In this document: one piece after another, positions 35,801 to 50,642 of the stretch
Layout of the letters: each line of letters starts with the position of its first letter
Position numbering within the stretch: the first letter of the stretch is position 1
DNA from: Cardinalis cardinalis
Taxonomy: Eukaryota > Chordata > Aves > Passeriformes > Cardinalidae
Length of the DNA stretch: 64,000 nt
Assembly (NCBI GenBank): GCA_014549065.1
Contig: JACDOX010000369.1
Span: forward strand, 239,313-303,312
Direction of reading: 5' to 3'
Translations under genes and position numbers: made by a program
The notes under the pieces: model-generated
What the model was told of the DNA's origin: nothing
Databases searched by the model: none
Seen by the model: only the letters and a program-made list of their open reading frames with translations

Positions 35801-37887
35801 TACATACTCTGTATCATTACATACTGAAAATCAATTATTGATATAAAAACACTTCAGGTAAAGATTTATGTATTCACAGTAATAATTCTTGGTTCATACT
35901 ATGTGCCTTTGTCTTGTCAGGGGCAGTTAAATATTGATAATTTCCAGCAGCAGAATAAAGGCTTAATTTTGCAAGCAAAGACCAGGCAGCTAACTTAGTG
36001 ATCCACTTTCATATGCTAAATTTCTACTTTTTTTTCCTTCTTTAAGATATATATTTTTTTCTTTCTTTAAGCTACTAACAGTGGTTTAGGGTTGATTTTT
36101 TTCCCAAAGACATTTCAGCTGCTAACATATTCAGGGGTGTGCAATAAGCACTGAATGCTTTTCTGTCTTGATTTGAGCTGAATGGTTTCAGTCTTCAAGG
36201 TTAAAAGGGACAGTCACATTATCTGCTTATATAATATGACATTAAACATAGAATAGAAGTACTACATTCCATTCCACAAGCATAAAGACTTATGTAAACT
36301 CAGGATCCTATTATTTATATATGTCATATTTGGTACAAAAGACCATTTTAAAGAGTTCTTAAAATCAAAATCATAGAACCCCATTCACAACTACATTGAT
36401 AAATATAAAAGATGTGATGTAGCCCCAAATCAGAAATGGTATTTGTTGTTGTTGACAAACATTATTTCCCCTTTAAAAAGATTAAAACTGTGGGCTCCCC
36501 AGTGTTCAAAAAGTCTAGATAAAATTTTAGTCCAAAAAAGAAAAATGTACAGGTCTCAGGTATAAAATCTCTATAGACTATGAGGGGTTTTGTTCTGTTT
36601 TGTGAGTTTTTTAAAATAGATTTCCTGGACAGTAGTTAGTTTGTTTAAATATAAATCTTCTAAGACTAAAATATTTTCAGATATTAAAATATCATGTGGA
36701 AGTAGAGCAGACAATATTCAGACATATTGCTCTCTGTTTCAAGCAAGGATGGGCAGGGAGGGAGGATTTTGCAAGCATATGTACATTTCTGCACTCATAA
36801 AGCCATTAGTGTCCCATTCTCTTTGCTGCAATTGTTCTGTGGAATGTGCAGCAAGCATGGCATGACAAGAATACCTGAGGGCATAATCACTGTTATATCC
36901 AGGGTTTCTGTTCAGTGAGAAGGACTACATCTGAGCTGCAAAACTGGTGAGAGGAGGCTTTGTGAAATGTAAACAATCAAACAAATCTAGCCAAAGGGCA
37001 TTATTGGGAAGATGGGTATGCTTGAACAATACTTAGTACAACTTATTTTTTGTCACTGAGCAATTCATCAAGCATGAGTAATTTTTTTCTTTACAATAGA
37101 ACCATAAATGAACAGTCATAAAAAGGAAATGATGCACTGTACTTGAGATATCAGCTAAGGCTTTTCACTGTTCCATTAATTTTTTTACAGAATTTTGTAA
37201 TAAAAAATTCACCCCTGTACTAAACCCTTGAAGCAGTGGCATCTTATTACAGTATAATTAAAAGCAATCAGTTAATTTCTGTGTGATTGATGTCATATAT
37301 TTGCTCTCCCATATCTCAGTGGCAAATTTAATGTCTATATAAATGTCTAATCTGAAAAAGGCAAATTCTAAAGCATAAAAACAGAACTTGCAAGGATTCC
37401 AGATGTATNGTACTTACATCATCTTGCTACATATCTACATTTGCAAATTAATCTTCTAGATGTGGGCCAAAACTGTACCTACTATATCTATCCATAGGTC
37501 AAAAAAGACTGAAAAAACCCTCAAATGTAATTATAATGACAATAGTATTTCACTTCCTTGTGTTGCTGGCTTCACGTTCTGCTGTGCACTGACCTTGACA
37601 ATCCAGGGATTGCCTCCTGAATTCCTTCTGCTCCAAGACACAGACTTCTTTTTAAGTGGTAAATCCAAGGATCACTGAAATTCCATCTGCTAATGTGGCT
37701 TTTTTTCCAAGTAGCTCTCTTAGTGATTTAACCTTACTCCTATCTGAAAAACAGGTTACTTCGNTTTATCTACCAAGAGCAACTTCTGCCTAATGAAATG
37801 AGTAGTTCTTGCCTCCCTAAGAGGAAAACAACTTAGACGTTTATTCTTTAAGATTAGAGATCCAGACAATCACTAACCATGTAAAAT
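35801..37887. other. AT-rich spacer, no gene recognised
   Basis: No repeat or exon supported. Overlapping + frames at 36641-36865 and 36727-36918 use different frames over the same bases and show no coding signature. Confidence 0.5.
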
Positions 37888-38648
37888 TTAACNAGGGAAA
37901 ATACTGGATTCTGAATCTGGGATGGGTCAGTCCTGGATATACCTACAGACTGGGGAATGAGAGACCGAAGAGCAGGACCACAGAGAGTGACTTGGGGGTC
38001 ATGGTCAGCGGCAAGTTCAATGTGAGTCAGCAGTGCCCTGGAAGCCAAAAGGGCCAACTGTGTCCTGGGAGGTATCAGGCACAGCGTTTGCAGCCGTAGA
38101 TGGAGGTGATTGTCTTGCTCTGCTCTGCACTGGTGCAGCCTCACTTTGAATCCTATGTAGAGTTTTGGGCATCAATTTATAAGAACATAAATATAAAGCT
38201 GTTAGAGTGTTTTCAAAGGAGACNAAGATGGTGAAGGTTCCAGAGGGGAAGCCTTACGAGGAGTATCTGAAGTCACTTGGCTTGTAAAACCTAGATAAAA
38301 TGAGAGATCAAGGGAAGACCTCATCTACAGCTTCCTCACGAGGTGAAGCAGAAGGCGAGACACTGATCTTTTCTCTGTGCTGACCAGTGACNGGACCTGA
38401 GGAAATGGCCCAAAGTTGGGTCAGGGGAGATTTAGCCTGGATATTAGGGAAAGGTTCTTAACCCAGAGGGTGGTTGGGCAATGAAACAGGCTCCCCAGGG
38501 AAGCAGTCACAGCATCAAGCCTGGCAGAGTTCAAGATGTTAGAGAATGTGCTCAGACAGATTTTTAGGGTGGTCCTATACAGTGCCAGGAGTCAGCCTCA
38601 ATGATCTTTGTGGTTCCCTTCCACATCAGGAAATTCTACGATTATTCC
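37888..38648 (+). mobile_element. CR1 fragment with 3' end, plus strand
   Basis: The 3' part of the RT frame and the 3' UTR of a CR1 in a subfamily different from the 5.5-kb copy. Landmarks: CTACAGACTGGGGAATGAGA, GACTTGGGGGTCATGGTCAG, GAAGCCAAAAGGGCCAACTG, AAGATGGTGAAGGTTCCAGA, CAGAGGGTGGTTGGGCAATG, CAGGCTCCCCAGGGAAGCAG and the terminal CTTCCACATCAGGAAATTCT. It ends in degraded octamers (ATTCTACG, ATTATTCC). Frameshifts and stops break the frame. The 96-codon minus frame at 37854-38144 is antisense shadow. Confidence 0.93.
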
Positions 38649-38899
38649 TCTTAGTATTAGATACATTCTAAGACTTTCCCAGACATTCATTACACTGCAT
38701 TCCTTGAAGTTAGCTGTTGAAAAGTTATTATAGAAGTAACTGTATTTTCTCTAGCTTATACAGGGAATTTACCCATTCATCATTTTTAGAAGATGAGGGT
38801 GACCACACTGCATCAGATCAGATTTTTTCTCCTAAAATGGCCCTAAGCAGATACCTAAGGAATGCTCANAACAGAGGAAACATATGATATTTCTTCCTA

Positions 38900-39690
38900 A
38901 CACTTTCCCAATGTCTTCTTAATACAGCCCAGCAGGCACTTAGCTTTCATTGTTGCAGAAGCACATTGCTGACTTCTGTTTAACTTGTTGTCTCAAAAAA
39001 ATGATTTGTCTCTTTTCTGTCTTGGCAGTCAGCTTCCAGCCTGTACTGTTGAATGATGTTATTTTGTCCAATGTACAAGGCTATTGAAATCGAAGTTATT
39101 TTTGTCCACCCATTTCTCTAGTCAGTTGAAAACCTTTTCAATAGCAGACAGTCCTTCAATGTAAAAGCTGTCCTCCATCCAGGGACATGCTGAAAGTGTA
39201 TTTTCCCTCATCATGCACACCACTAATGAGGATGTTGAACAATATTGACCTTAGTATCAACTCTGAGGAGTAACTCAGGTTGACGTATAATATCTGGCTA
39301 AAGCTGGGTTTTGAAGTGCTGACAATTGTTCCTTCAGCACAGCAATTTAGTCAATTTTTCACCCAGCTTGTCATTCTATGTATCCAGACCATTTTTTTTT
39401 CCAATACAGCTACAAGACGTTGTGCTATGGGACACCATGTAAAAGATCTTGGTAACATCAGGGCAGTCACTTCCCCTCCCTAGCCCACCATGTTGATCTT
39501 CCAATTAAAGAGGGAAATAATTTTGGTGAGGCATCAGTCCACCCTCAGTAAATGGCTGTTCTCAGTTGTCCTCTTGTCCTATGTGTGGCCTGGATGTGGT
39601 TTCCAATCTTCAGCTGAGTATGGTCTGCACCTCCCTGAGTCTCTCTTTCTTGCCCATCTTGAAGGTGAGTATGACCTTTGCTTTTTTTTT
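38900..39690 (-). mobile_element. CR1 reverse transcriptase region, minus strand, old
   Basis: Reverse-complement CR1 RT landmarks run in order: CAGCCCAGCAGGCACTTAGC (38926-38945), CACCACTAATGAGGATGTTG (39219-39238), TGTGCTATGGGACACCATG (39420-39438), AGGCATCAGTCCACC and TTGCCCATCTTGAAGGTGAG (39650-39669). With the + copy at 37888-38648 it forms a tail-to-tail pair separated by about 250 bp. The reading frame is not preserved; the + frames of 67-82 codons here are antisense to it. Confidence 0.8.
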
Positions 39691-42600
39691 TTGAGTCACT
39701 TGAAACTTTGCNTGACTGTCTCAGTCTTTCAAAGATGATGAAAGATGAATGGTTTTGGTGGGTTTGCATAATTATCAGTCAGTTCTCCAATTGTCTTTGA
39801 ATGCTCTAATTTTTTGGTTACTAATATAAGCACAAATTTAAAGGAACTAATCCAATGTTAGCATTCATTAAGGAAATTCTCAAAGACAGAACATATCTAG
39901 ATTTTGACAAAGAATTATTCCCTTGTTTGTTTTTCTCCTAGAATCTGGTTTCATAAAAGCCTACTAATGTTATGATCCACATTTAATATCACTTTCTTAA
40001 ACAAGTATTTCAGAAGAAATAAAAACAAAAGGAAAGAAAAATGGTTCTTTTTTATCTTTCTGACTTCAAAGATGAAGTCAACTTTCTTATAAGTCAAAGC
40101 AAACCTTAAACAGTAATGTTGATAAATAATGCTGCATTTATGCTGTCTTTGTACTTGTATAAAGAAAAAAAGGTAAGCAAAGAATTTTTTTGTCTTTTGC
40201 TTTTAACATTTTGTATCTTCTTGGAAGAAATCAAATATTCTTTAAACAAATATGTTCGAAAGACAAATTGCATACAAAAAAATCTAAACCATTCAGTTGT
40301 ACTTCTGGTTTTACAATACAGAAGAGAATAAGACAAGCTCTTGGGAATTCTTGAAAGGAATAATTTAATTCCTACATAGAACAGAAGACAGCAAAATATT
40401 TAAGGAATTGAATAGNGCAAGAGTCAATATAGCACCAACTTTTAATAAGGAATTGGTTACTCTCATCATATATATAACAGTATTGTTATGCATAATAATT
40501 TTTATATGTGTATATATATATATAGGTAAATTCTTTCTACACACTCGATTCACACTTTTCCTATGTTTGAAAAATCCTGTTATNAGATAATACTGAAAAT
40601 TTTAAAAATCATGAACTAATGAATTCCTCTGTCTGATGTGGAGATGTATCCAAGAAGTGAATATATCTAAGATAAAAAAGTAATTAAATTGACAATATAT
40701 GACGAATATAAAAATATTTATTGTCTTTACATAAATAGATACATTGANGGAACAAAAAAGTATGATTTCACAGCTCTCTTATACTAATCTGTGCTCTTCT
40801 GTCGAAAGGGAAGGTCCTGACACACTCTTTATATCTCTTCCAACTTTGCATCAACTTCGCCATAGCTTCTGTAATGCTGGCTGTAGCAGTGTTTCAGACA
40901 AACCTACTGGTCTACTGATATTCATTAGTTAGAGAGTTTAAAAATTATTTTGGTGGGAATATTTAGAAAAGTGACAATTTAAGGCAGTTTTAAATTAAAA
41001 TCTTAACCAACTAATTAAAGANTCTATTAAATTCAAAATTTTGTATAACAAAAGTTGTGTTTGTAATTGTTCATTTTTGCACATTTTTACTCGTTATCAC
41101 CACATATTTAAGGCTACTCACCCTTATTAATTAAGGCTTACAGTANTTGTGAATTTACAGTGCAGGGAGCTCAAATCATAGTTATCACTGATGGCTGCAG
41201 TCCTTGGTGGCTCCATGTAACAAATATCAGAATGGTTGGATGTGAGAACTCTTGGCAAAATAAAAAGACTTCATTAAAGTGAGTTTGACTTCTTTCTTTG
41301 CTGATTTGCTTCACTTTGCCTAACAGGTTGTTCACGTCCCCCTCTAATAAGTGAGGTGTCTCAACTGCTACTGATCCAGCTTATTTTTGTTTCCAGTTAT
41401 GTCTCTTGCACATGCAGGAGAATGCACTGCCTGACATTCTACTTCCCTTGTCATTTTTTCTTCTATCATTTGGATGCCTCATGGTGCAGCAAACCTTGAA
41501 CTGTCACATTGCTCAAACATTTATTTAAATTAATTTCTGTCTGGTTATGCCATCACATTGTTACAAAATATTTCTATGGCAAGCTACACTTTTTCAGCAT
41601 TTGGGTTCAATTTGCAATATTGTATGCTGATTATTGCATTCTCAGTTTAAAATTGTCACAGGATTCTTTTTAGCGAAAGAAAAAAAAAAGAGAAATTGTC
41701 AGTATATAAAAATTTTACTCAATTTTCTTCCCCACCACGTTTCTAAGTGAAAAGTCTGTGCAACAATTGATTTTTTTTTTTATTTTGCCAAAGATTTTAT
41801 CTATTTGTTTAATGGTCACTTTACNACTCAATAAAGTAGATACAATAAAATAAAATTTTGAAACTTCTTTAGTTGGGTTTGGTTTTTAATGAGTAGAAAA
41901 TGTTTAAGCTTGTGAAGTATGCTCTTTGTTGTGCCAGTAAAAAATTTAAAAGCTAGGGAATTTAAAAAATGAGACTTATGTCACTCAGTAGCTTGACTGA
42001 AAATTTAGTTGGGAATTGGATCTTAGCTTGCAATGCTCAGCTGTCGCAACATGATTATTACCACTGTCTNAAAGATCCCAATTCTACCATAATGCAATCA
42101 TTTTCAAGTCTTCCATGTCCTTATTCTAACAAATTTGCAATCTATTTCTGTTTACATAATATTTTCCCATTCTATCATTTTTATTTTGATTCTTTCCAAT
42201 GTATTTCAGAATTCTACTCACATTAACTTACTATACACCTAAAGAGTAATTAATGACTTTCTGCTCAATTATTTTTAAAACATGTGCAGAGTCNGTTAAC
42301 ATGATTTAGTCTATAGCGCGCACAGGTACTAATACAGGTTTTCTTTCACTACAGCATTTTCCCTTATTTTCATATATTAAAATTTATTGGGTAATATCTG
42401 GTCTTAGCAAGGCAACACTCTACAGTTCTTAGTAACTGTATACTCAGAAAAATATAACTACTCAAAATATTTGCCATTTATCCTCTTTCTTTANGCTAAT
42501 TTCCTGATTAGATGTCTTAACTTACTGTTGCATAAGCTTAAAGCATTATCTTACATACCATATTTGCATCTAGTTATGAGATGAAATCCCAGAAAGCAAG

Positions 42601-45600
42601 TCCATAGATTTTTTTTTTTTTTTAATATAGACACGGCAGAATATTTTTAGTTTGTATTTTGAAGTGCAGTCACATCACAGACCTAGTGCTGTTTGGTCAT
42701 TTGGGCATAGTTGAAATCTGCTGATTTCAGTTACTTGCCCTGAATAATACTGTGAATCTTTAGAGAACGTACTCTTGTTTGCTTGTGAAAACCAAACAAA
42801 AGTACAATTTTCTCATCTATTTTTATTTAAATGGTTGCACTCAGGGGGTTTTTATTATATGTTTATTAAAAGACATTACTTTGAATTTATTTGCTAATAA
42901 TTTTGATGGTTCACTCTCATCTTTGGTACTATTGGCATTCAAATGGTTGGCAACTGTTTTTGCTGTCTCCCCAGAAAAATAATTTGTGTGCATTTAGACT
43001 GGAATGATATTTAAAAAAAAAAATTATGAATAAGTAGGATGGAAGTTTAGAGCAATAAATACTTATTTCCTGGCTGATGTTGATTTTATAGATGATTAGG
43101 AGCTTATTCAGTATGTTTTTTCTAATTTTGCCATGACACAGATAATAAAACAATAAATCACTTACTACGTCATCCGCAAGTTTTGTCCATAAACAGAAAA
43201 AAAGCATAAAAACCACCACAACAACAACAAACCAGTAAATAGCGCTTTCTGCTCCCCCATGCAAGAATAATTTTCTGCGGTCANGTACCTGAATATATTA
43301 ATATTCTGCCACTGGTTTTTCTCTCTGAGTGGAATGCCTATCAAATGAGCAGAGGGACAGTTAGTCATGGGCTCTTAACCAGCTGGAAGTTGATTTCATT
43401 TGAATGTCTGCAGAGAATGATAAAAACAGTCCTTGCTCTTCTCTATCATGTCTATTAGGTTTAGATTGATTCGTATTTTCTCAGGATTTCCATAATTTTG
43501 TCTTTCCTAAGAGAGAAAAGCCATCTTTTTGTAACAAGGTTGGTTTGTTTCAGTAATAGATACAGTTGCCCCAAAGTCACCTGCATATGCAAGTATAAAA
43601 CATAATTAGCCATCAAAGAGGAAAAAGAAANGTATTTAATTGGATGACTCATTTAACACTTTTACTTCCCGAGACTCTCATAGAAAACATACCATGAATA
43701 TGTGTAAACCATGGCTGATGCAAAGAAATAATATAGACAGTAAGAGATGCCGGACCACTTTGTTTACATTTCCAGGAAAGGAGATTGAATTATATTTAAT
43801 GCCCTCAGAAAGGACACGTAATATTTCAAACATATAGTACAGAAATTAGACGCAAACATAAGTTAAGACACATAAGATATGTCAATTAAAATAAAACTGT
43901 TTTTATACATCACTAATTTTGAAAGGATTCTGGGTGAATGAAACTATAATGCTGAGAAAAAAATCTCCTAGACAAAAAGATAGAAGAAAAGCAGAATTTA
44001 CTGTTGGTNATATACCCGCAGACTTACTTAGGAATTTTTTCCAACATGGACAAAATAGTTAAGTGTCAATTTTATATCTGAGGTATCAGTTAAATACTGA
44101 CATAGATTCATAATTTTGANAGATATATATAAGAGTGAGTATTAAAATTTGTAGAGCATAGTGTTCATATCTTTGTACTCTGATTGTCATAGAGAAGTAT
44201 TTCTTTGTCTTTTTAAATTTACTGATTTTCTTTTGCACAAGAACATATCTTATGCTCTTGACATCAATAATATTTTTTCAATATCCAACTAAATTTTTTT
44301 TTATATTGTTTCTATTCCCTGGAAAATATTCAGTATCTCATGTTCCTTATCAATCATGCATAAAATGACAATTAATGCTTTATCTCAATAGGACTTTAAT
44401 TGCGTTTTCATTAAATCAGCTGGATCAGTTAGAAAACATGCATACTTACAGCATTTCTCTTTTGATAACCAATGTGTCTAGAAAACAAGACACAAGTTAA
44501 AAGCATATTTTCTGTCAAAATTACTGCATTTTTGTAAAACAGGTGTGTCAAGATAAAATTACTCTTCAGATCTGGTATTAANAAGCATTCAAATACAAGA
44601 CATAGAATTAGCTGCTGAGCTAAAGATGTTTATATCAGATAAGTAAATAAAATAGAGTGTCAATGTTTAAGGTATTCAGCACAGCTAAAAAAGAAATCNA
44701 CCTGTAAGTAGCTGTAAGTAGATGTAAATTTAAATTTCTGTTTGTTATGTAGGAATTTTCATAGGCAGATTGAAATTTTGGTGCTTGGTAGAAAATAATT
44801 TGGAATAGAAAAAGAAAATCTGACAACACCAAATGCCAATTTTACCTGAAATACATGGAATGAGAAGGAAAANAGAAGTATANGTTGACATTAAAAAAAN
44901 CACAGAAACCCCACAAATAAGTTTTTTCTTTTANCTGCTAAGTACAATTGCCTTTTGAATAAGCTATTTGACAATCTTTTATAAATTGCTAACATGCTGG
45001 AAAATAGATACATTATCAGCAGTATGAGCTACTTCTTGAAGCCCTCTATTGTAATTTCTTGGATTCATTAAAGGATGATGAATATCACAAATAATACCTG
45101 ATTAACAACNGAGTTATCAAAGAAAAAGGTTGCTTGAATTTTGGAGGATAAATATTTTTCACTCCCTAGTCTATCNTATGTATCAGCCTCTGTGGAGTTA
45201 GGGATGTCCTGTAGCTCTTTGGGATTTTTATTTGCGATGTAGGCTATAACTTAAATCCTCTTGTTTCTCCAGTCCAACAACATCACTAAAAGAGTAATAC
45301 TTCACAAAATATAGGAGTATTGCCACTGAAATTATGGAAGTATTTTCTTTTGGTAAGTTTCTCAGTTANTCAAGTGGACTACCATCTATTTTTGAAGCCT
45401 CCCACAGGGACAACATTCTACTCATAATGGACCATCATTCAGGTCTGCTACACTGCACTATAAAGCTCCTGAAACCTGGGACACAGCCATAGTGCCTCTG
45501 GTGGGCAAGAATTAAAGGATAAGCTCCTTCAGAGCCAACTAAAGCTACTCTTTGATCAGCATGAGGAACTGCTGCTTGAATAATATAAATTTGTTTTGCT

Positions 45601-48600
45601 CTGCTGCTCAGATCCTAAAGGTTACCTCTGCAGCACTCACCACCTTTGTAAGCCATGTCTACAAATGCAAATAAATCATGCAGAGCACAGTAGAGGTCAG
45701 GAAGCAGCTAGTTTCCACCTTTTATTTATCATGCTGGAACACATGTGGAAAGTAGAGAAGCAATAGCTAGAATTTAATAATAGAACCCAGATTAGGCATT
45801 ACTTAAGAATTTAGGAGATATTGCACAGAGAGGACAGGTTAGAAACATATTTTCCTCTACCCTCTCATGTAGTCAAGGTGTTTAGTTAAGGCCCTATACA
45901 AAGAGGAAAAAATGTAAACACATATACACTACATATATATGCATAACAAGATAAAAAATATTCAGCTTATAGGAAAGAGCTGGAGCTTAAACTGCAAGGA
46001 CAGAGTTATAGCAAAAAACTCCTCTCTCCCATTATCCCAAGATTCCCTCTAATAAAGCAGTGGGAGGTGCTGTCATGAAATCAGTTGTGGGACCCTGGTT
46101 TCTTAGGGCAATGATCCCTAGTTCAGGTTAAAGTTTGGGAACTCTCTTATCTCACATGAACTCCTATAATTCCTAATGGGTCAGACACCAAACAGGCTTA
46201 CCTAAGGTATAGTACACTTCATATATAGTACACTTATNTTTCTACCCATTTTTGCACGCTTTGTAACTACAGGTATGACTGCAGCCAACTCTCCTAACTT
46301 GAAGACANGGTAATTTTTTTTAATTAATTTGGCCCACAGTAGTACACAACAGTATCTCTGATATACTAAGTACNTGTGCTGAATAAATCCAAAATCTAAA
46401 CATCAGACATCTAGAAGACAGCTGTATTCAAAATTTGCTGTAACTGTTCTCAAACTTTTAAATTCTGAACTTCAATGTGTAACATGGGACTTCATCAGCA
46501 TTTCTAAAATACTGAAATATTCTAAAAAACCTTTATAAAATTCAACAGCTAGATCAACAAAGGTGAAGTATAATAAGTGGAATATTAACCAGTGCCTACT
46601 TTTATATATACAACTGTCAAATTAATGCAGGAAAACATGACAATACATGCATACCTGGGGTATGATGAGAAGAAAGCAAGATTTTAAATGAAACCACACT
46701 CAATTATTTGAGATTAAAAATTATACCTTTTATTGGTAACTATTAAGGTGGGGAAAAGGAGAACCTAATTGTGCTCTTAGCCTTGCACTCCCCTATTACT
46801 CTTTCAAATCTACGTAGGTCACAGATAAAACAGTCTCTCCCAGTAAGTATTTATAACAATTCTCACAGTAAAATAATTTAAGTTTGCCCAGCTTGGGATG
46901 CACCATGATTCTGACTGCTAGGTTTTCATGGGAAGGAATATAATATCCTAACCAATCCAATAGCAGGGCTAGTAACTTCCTTTTTCAATTATTGTACAAT
47001 AATTTTATTTTTTTTTAACTTAAAGAGATAAACACGTAAGGTGATACAATTAATTTTCTTATGAATTATGGGAGACATCTTTAGGAGGTTTTATTATTCC
47101 TTCATTGATAACTTTTTTGTCTTAGTAGCATTTTTGGAACAAGACAGAGTTTTTATTGCATGAAACTGTAGGTGTGAGTTGAATATCCTGGGACATAGTA
47201 TGAGAAAATGTAGTTTTTTGAAGTTTAGGAGTCCTCAGGGATAGCTCTGGAAGACAGTATAAAATGGAGGAAACTGAATCTGTTGCAGTTTCATCTATAA
47301 AACCTTCTCTTTTTGGAANTAGCTTCAAGAGTAAATACCAGAAAAATACCCAGAAACTGTCCTAGCAAGAGCTAATTTGAATTGTTCAAAAGAGAATGGG
47401 AGGTTGAGCCAATGAAATGATAGGAAATGACTCTGTTTTTGAAGTACACTCACTTCCTGACAACCCCTAATTTCCAAATAAACTGAGATTGAACAAAAAA
47501 GGGAAAAATAAAAAATATTGTCTGAAGNACACAAGGCAGAGAAGAAAGGGAACTAAATCACTCTTGATGGGCACCAAATATTCATCAGAATGAGAAAACC
47601 AGACTGAGTGGGTGTGGAAAAAGAGGGAAGCAAAGTGAAACTAGACTGGACTTGAAAGACATAATTTTAGCTAAAAACACAACAGTGAAAAAGAATATCA
47701 GGCTTGATTTAAATGGGGAAACAAGTTCACATGAAAGAATTAGTTGAAACAGCAGAAAGAATGACAGAAGTTTCAGTAGTTTATGGAGTAAGGGGTCTGA
47801 TATATGTTGCTGTCTGGAGCAGGACTGATGAATCTACCTAAGGCAAGAGACACGGATGTTGGCTGAAAAAACTCTTCTTGAAAACAAATTACCATTAAAA
47901 TGAGAATATCCATTTGGTGGCATAAGAAGTACATCTCCTGTACTCCAGCCTTTAAACTGCTATCTTCAGTCAAACCTGAGGTGACAGCCTTATCTGCTGG
48001 TCCCTGAATGACTAAACATTGCTTTTGTTTCTGTCTCTCTGCCTCCATTTTCCTTTCTTTCCCCATTTCAGATCATCCCTCAGAAAAGTAATATCTACTG
48101 TAAAATATTGACAATGACTTGGCTGCAATTTAAATGAAAAAGCAAGTNACACTTGTGTTATAACAGTTTTCTAATTAAAGTTTTGAATTGTGAAGATTCC
48201 ATTGTCTTTTATTGTCATTAAAAACATGATGAACAATCAGAGTCTTCAGAATTAGTAAGTTAAGGGGATTTCACTTTTAAAGTAATAGATATATTAATGC
48301 CTGAGATTCTGATCCCACATAAAAAGGCAGAAGTAATCTGTATATAAGTAAATTCCTTGACCCAATACATAGGCATTTACACCTGAGTATATAATATATC
48401 CTATATTTTAGAAAATGAGCTGTAATTAATTTTAAAATGATTTTGCAAACAGGAGGTTTTTTTCATCNGGTTTGTACACGAGCGTGAGATCAAAACAGAT
48501 ACAAGGAAGACACTCTACCTTTCTGAGTGGTAGCCTGATTTTTTTTTTTTAAGAAAAACCATGATCTTTAAAATAACAGAGANACAATGCCTTTATACTT

Positions 48601-50588
48601 TGCAAAAATTCAAAACAAGAGAGCATTTGGATTGTCTGTTCAAAAAAGTGAAATACATNATAAAATAGAGAAAAGATGAAATATTCATGCTTTGTTACCT
48701 TTTTGTCAAAACATCCAATTATTAATGTCTTGCTTTTGAATTCTGCAAAGAAAATGTGATGTGCTCTTGCTCTTTTTCCTCAAGTGTAGGCTTAAAACTA
48801 CATACAAAAAATTTNAAAAAAAGCAAAGATAAAGTAATGCATTCTCTTTTATATGTTTTAATCATATAGTGGCAAGCAACGTAGGGTAGACCTGTTATAA
48901 AGTATCTGGCAAAAATGCGCAATTTTTGAAAGATATTTCAATTCTGTAAAAAAATGTGCCATATACTATGAAATATANCTAGACCTGTAAAAAGCTAGAC
49001 TTAGTAAAAAACTAAGCATAATCTGGATTCAGTAAGGATCATGAACAGAAAAACCAGAATGAAGATATTGATAGATTGACTTTTTCTGATAACAGACACA
49101 ATTCCTTTATATTTCAAATTGCTCTTTAATCNTTCAATAGTATTGGCTATAGGTAACCCCGTATTCACACAAGAGAGAGAAATTAAACGTCCAGAGCATT
49201 GGAAATATATGATGAAAATGTTGTCCACTGCCTAACATTGAGACTAAATTATTTAACAATAAAATCAATTGCATTTCCAAGCAGTGCATCTGCATCTAGA
49301 AGTTATGGCACAGGATTTATGGAACACACATCTTTCTTAATAGGCAGTTTAAAGTCCCTGCAAACACACTGCAANATCTCAGGTGTCATTAGGCATCTAT
49401 GACTAGGAGTTTGAATGAAGTCTTTCCTCCTTATGCTGCATCCTGGTACGTTAATCATGCACAATGAGTAGACATCAATGTAGGGAAATNTACCTAGAGA
49501 AAGACTCATACGTTTTTGTCCTGGCTTAAATTCTGCACCTGGTATCACAGTTTCTGGGAACTGTCATGCTTCTTGACTCTGCTTCAGGTCTTGATTTGGC
49601 CCAGTATTCAAGTTGAAATTTAGGTGTAGATTTTAGGTGATTATCATAGCATGCGTAGAGAACAAAAAAAAAAATAGTTTGCCAAAATNCTTACTATGGG
49701 CACAAGAATATCAACGTAGGAGAAAGTGAGCAAATGAATGNCCATATTTGTCCAGTCTCCGCCTGCCACAGTAATTCTCTGTCTGTCACTGTAATTCAGT
49801 GACTAATGGTAGCAAATCAGCTTAGAAAGTTTCTTTTCCTAGGATGGTCAGTGCAGTACATTTTAAAAATATATGAAATATATGAGCAGATGAGCCACAT
49901 AATTCCACAATACACACACCCACACATTCAGAGAGATTTATACTAAAACTCAGGTTGAAATGTTAGGGATATTTTAGGACCTGTCCTGTGAAGAGCTAAT
50001 AGCTTTTCCTCATTGATTTTAACACAATGAGACATGTTCCACTCTGACATTGGAAAGAGTCAGAATTTTATTTAAATTACATGTCTTCATTATTCATCTA
50101 CGCAGAAGAGCATATACTAAAAGGCAGCAGCAAGAAAGCAAGGTTTTCTGCAATTTTCATAGTAACNTCCTATCCCTGTCATATTTTTGTGAGCTCACTC
50201 TGCCTCAGAATATGTTCAGTCATCTATCTTTAAAATCTTGGAGTGTATTTTGCTTCCGTCTGTGTCATATCCTGAAATAAGTTTTCAAATACTACACATA
50301 ATAGTGTAATTTGGTGCTTGAATTTGTGAGCCCCAGTTTGTAACTGAAGGAACACTACCAGAAGGCAGAGATATAATGGATTTGCCTGGTATNTTACAGG
50401 AAGGCTCAGTGTGTTAAGATGATAGGTTGTGGGACTTTATAATTTGAAAATGTACTCCTCCTCTGAAAACTGCAGAAATACTTTATTTTTTCTGTTTCTC
50501 ATGTCTATGGCAAATTCCTGTGCTGGATTTTCAAATGAAAGTTTTATTTTCAAACTGGTATTTCTGGAAAACTAGACAAGTTTTTTTG

Positions 50589-50642
50589 ATTGGTTCCTTG
50601 GTTGGTTGGTTGGTTGGTGGCTTTTTGGTTGGTTTGGTTTTT
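50589..50642. repeat. GGTT simple repeat, imperfect
   Basis: Six or more GGTT units in a row (TTGGTTGGTTGGTTGGTTGG), then interrupted copies through GGTTTGGTTT. A simple tetranucleotide repeat. Confidence 0.9.
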
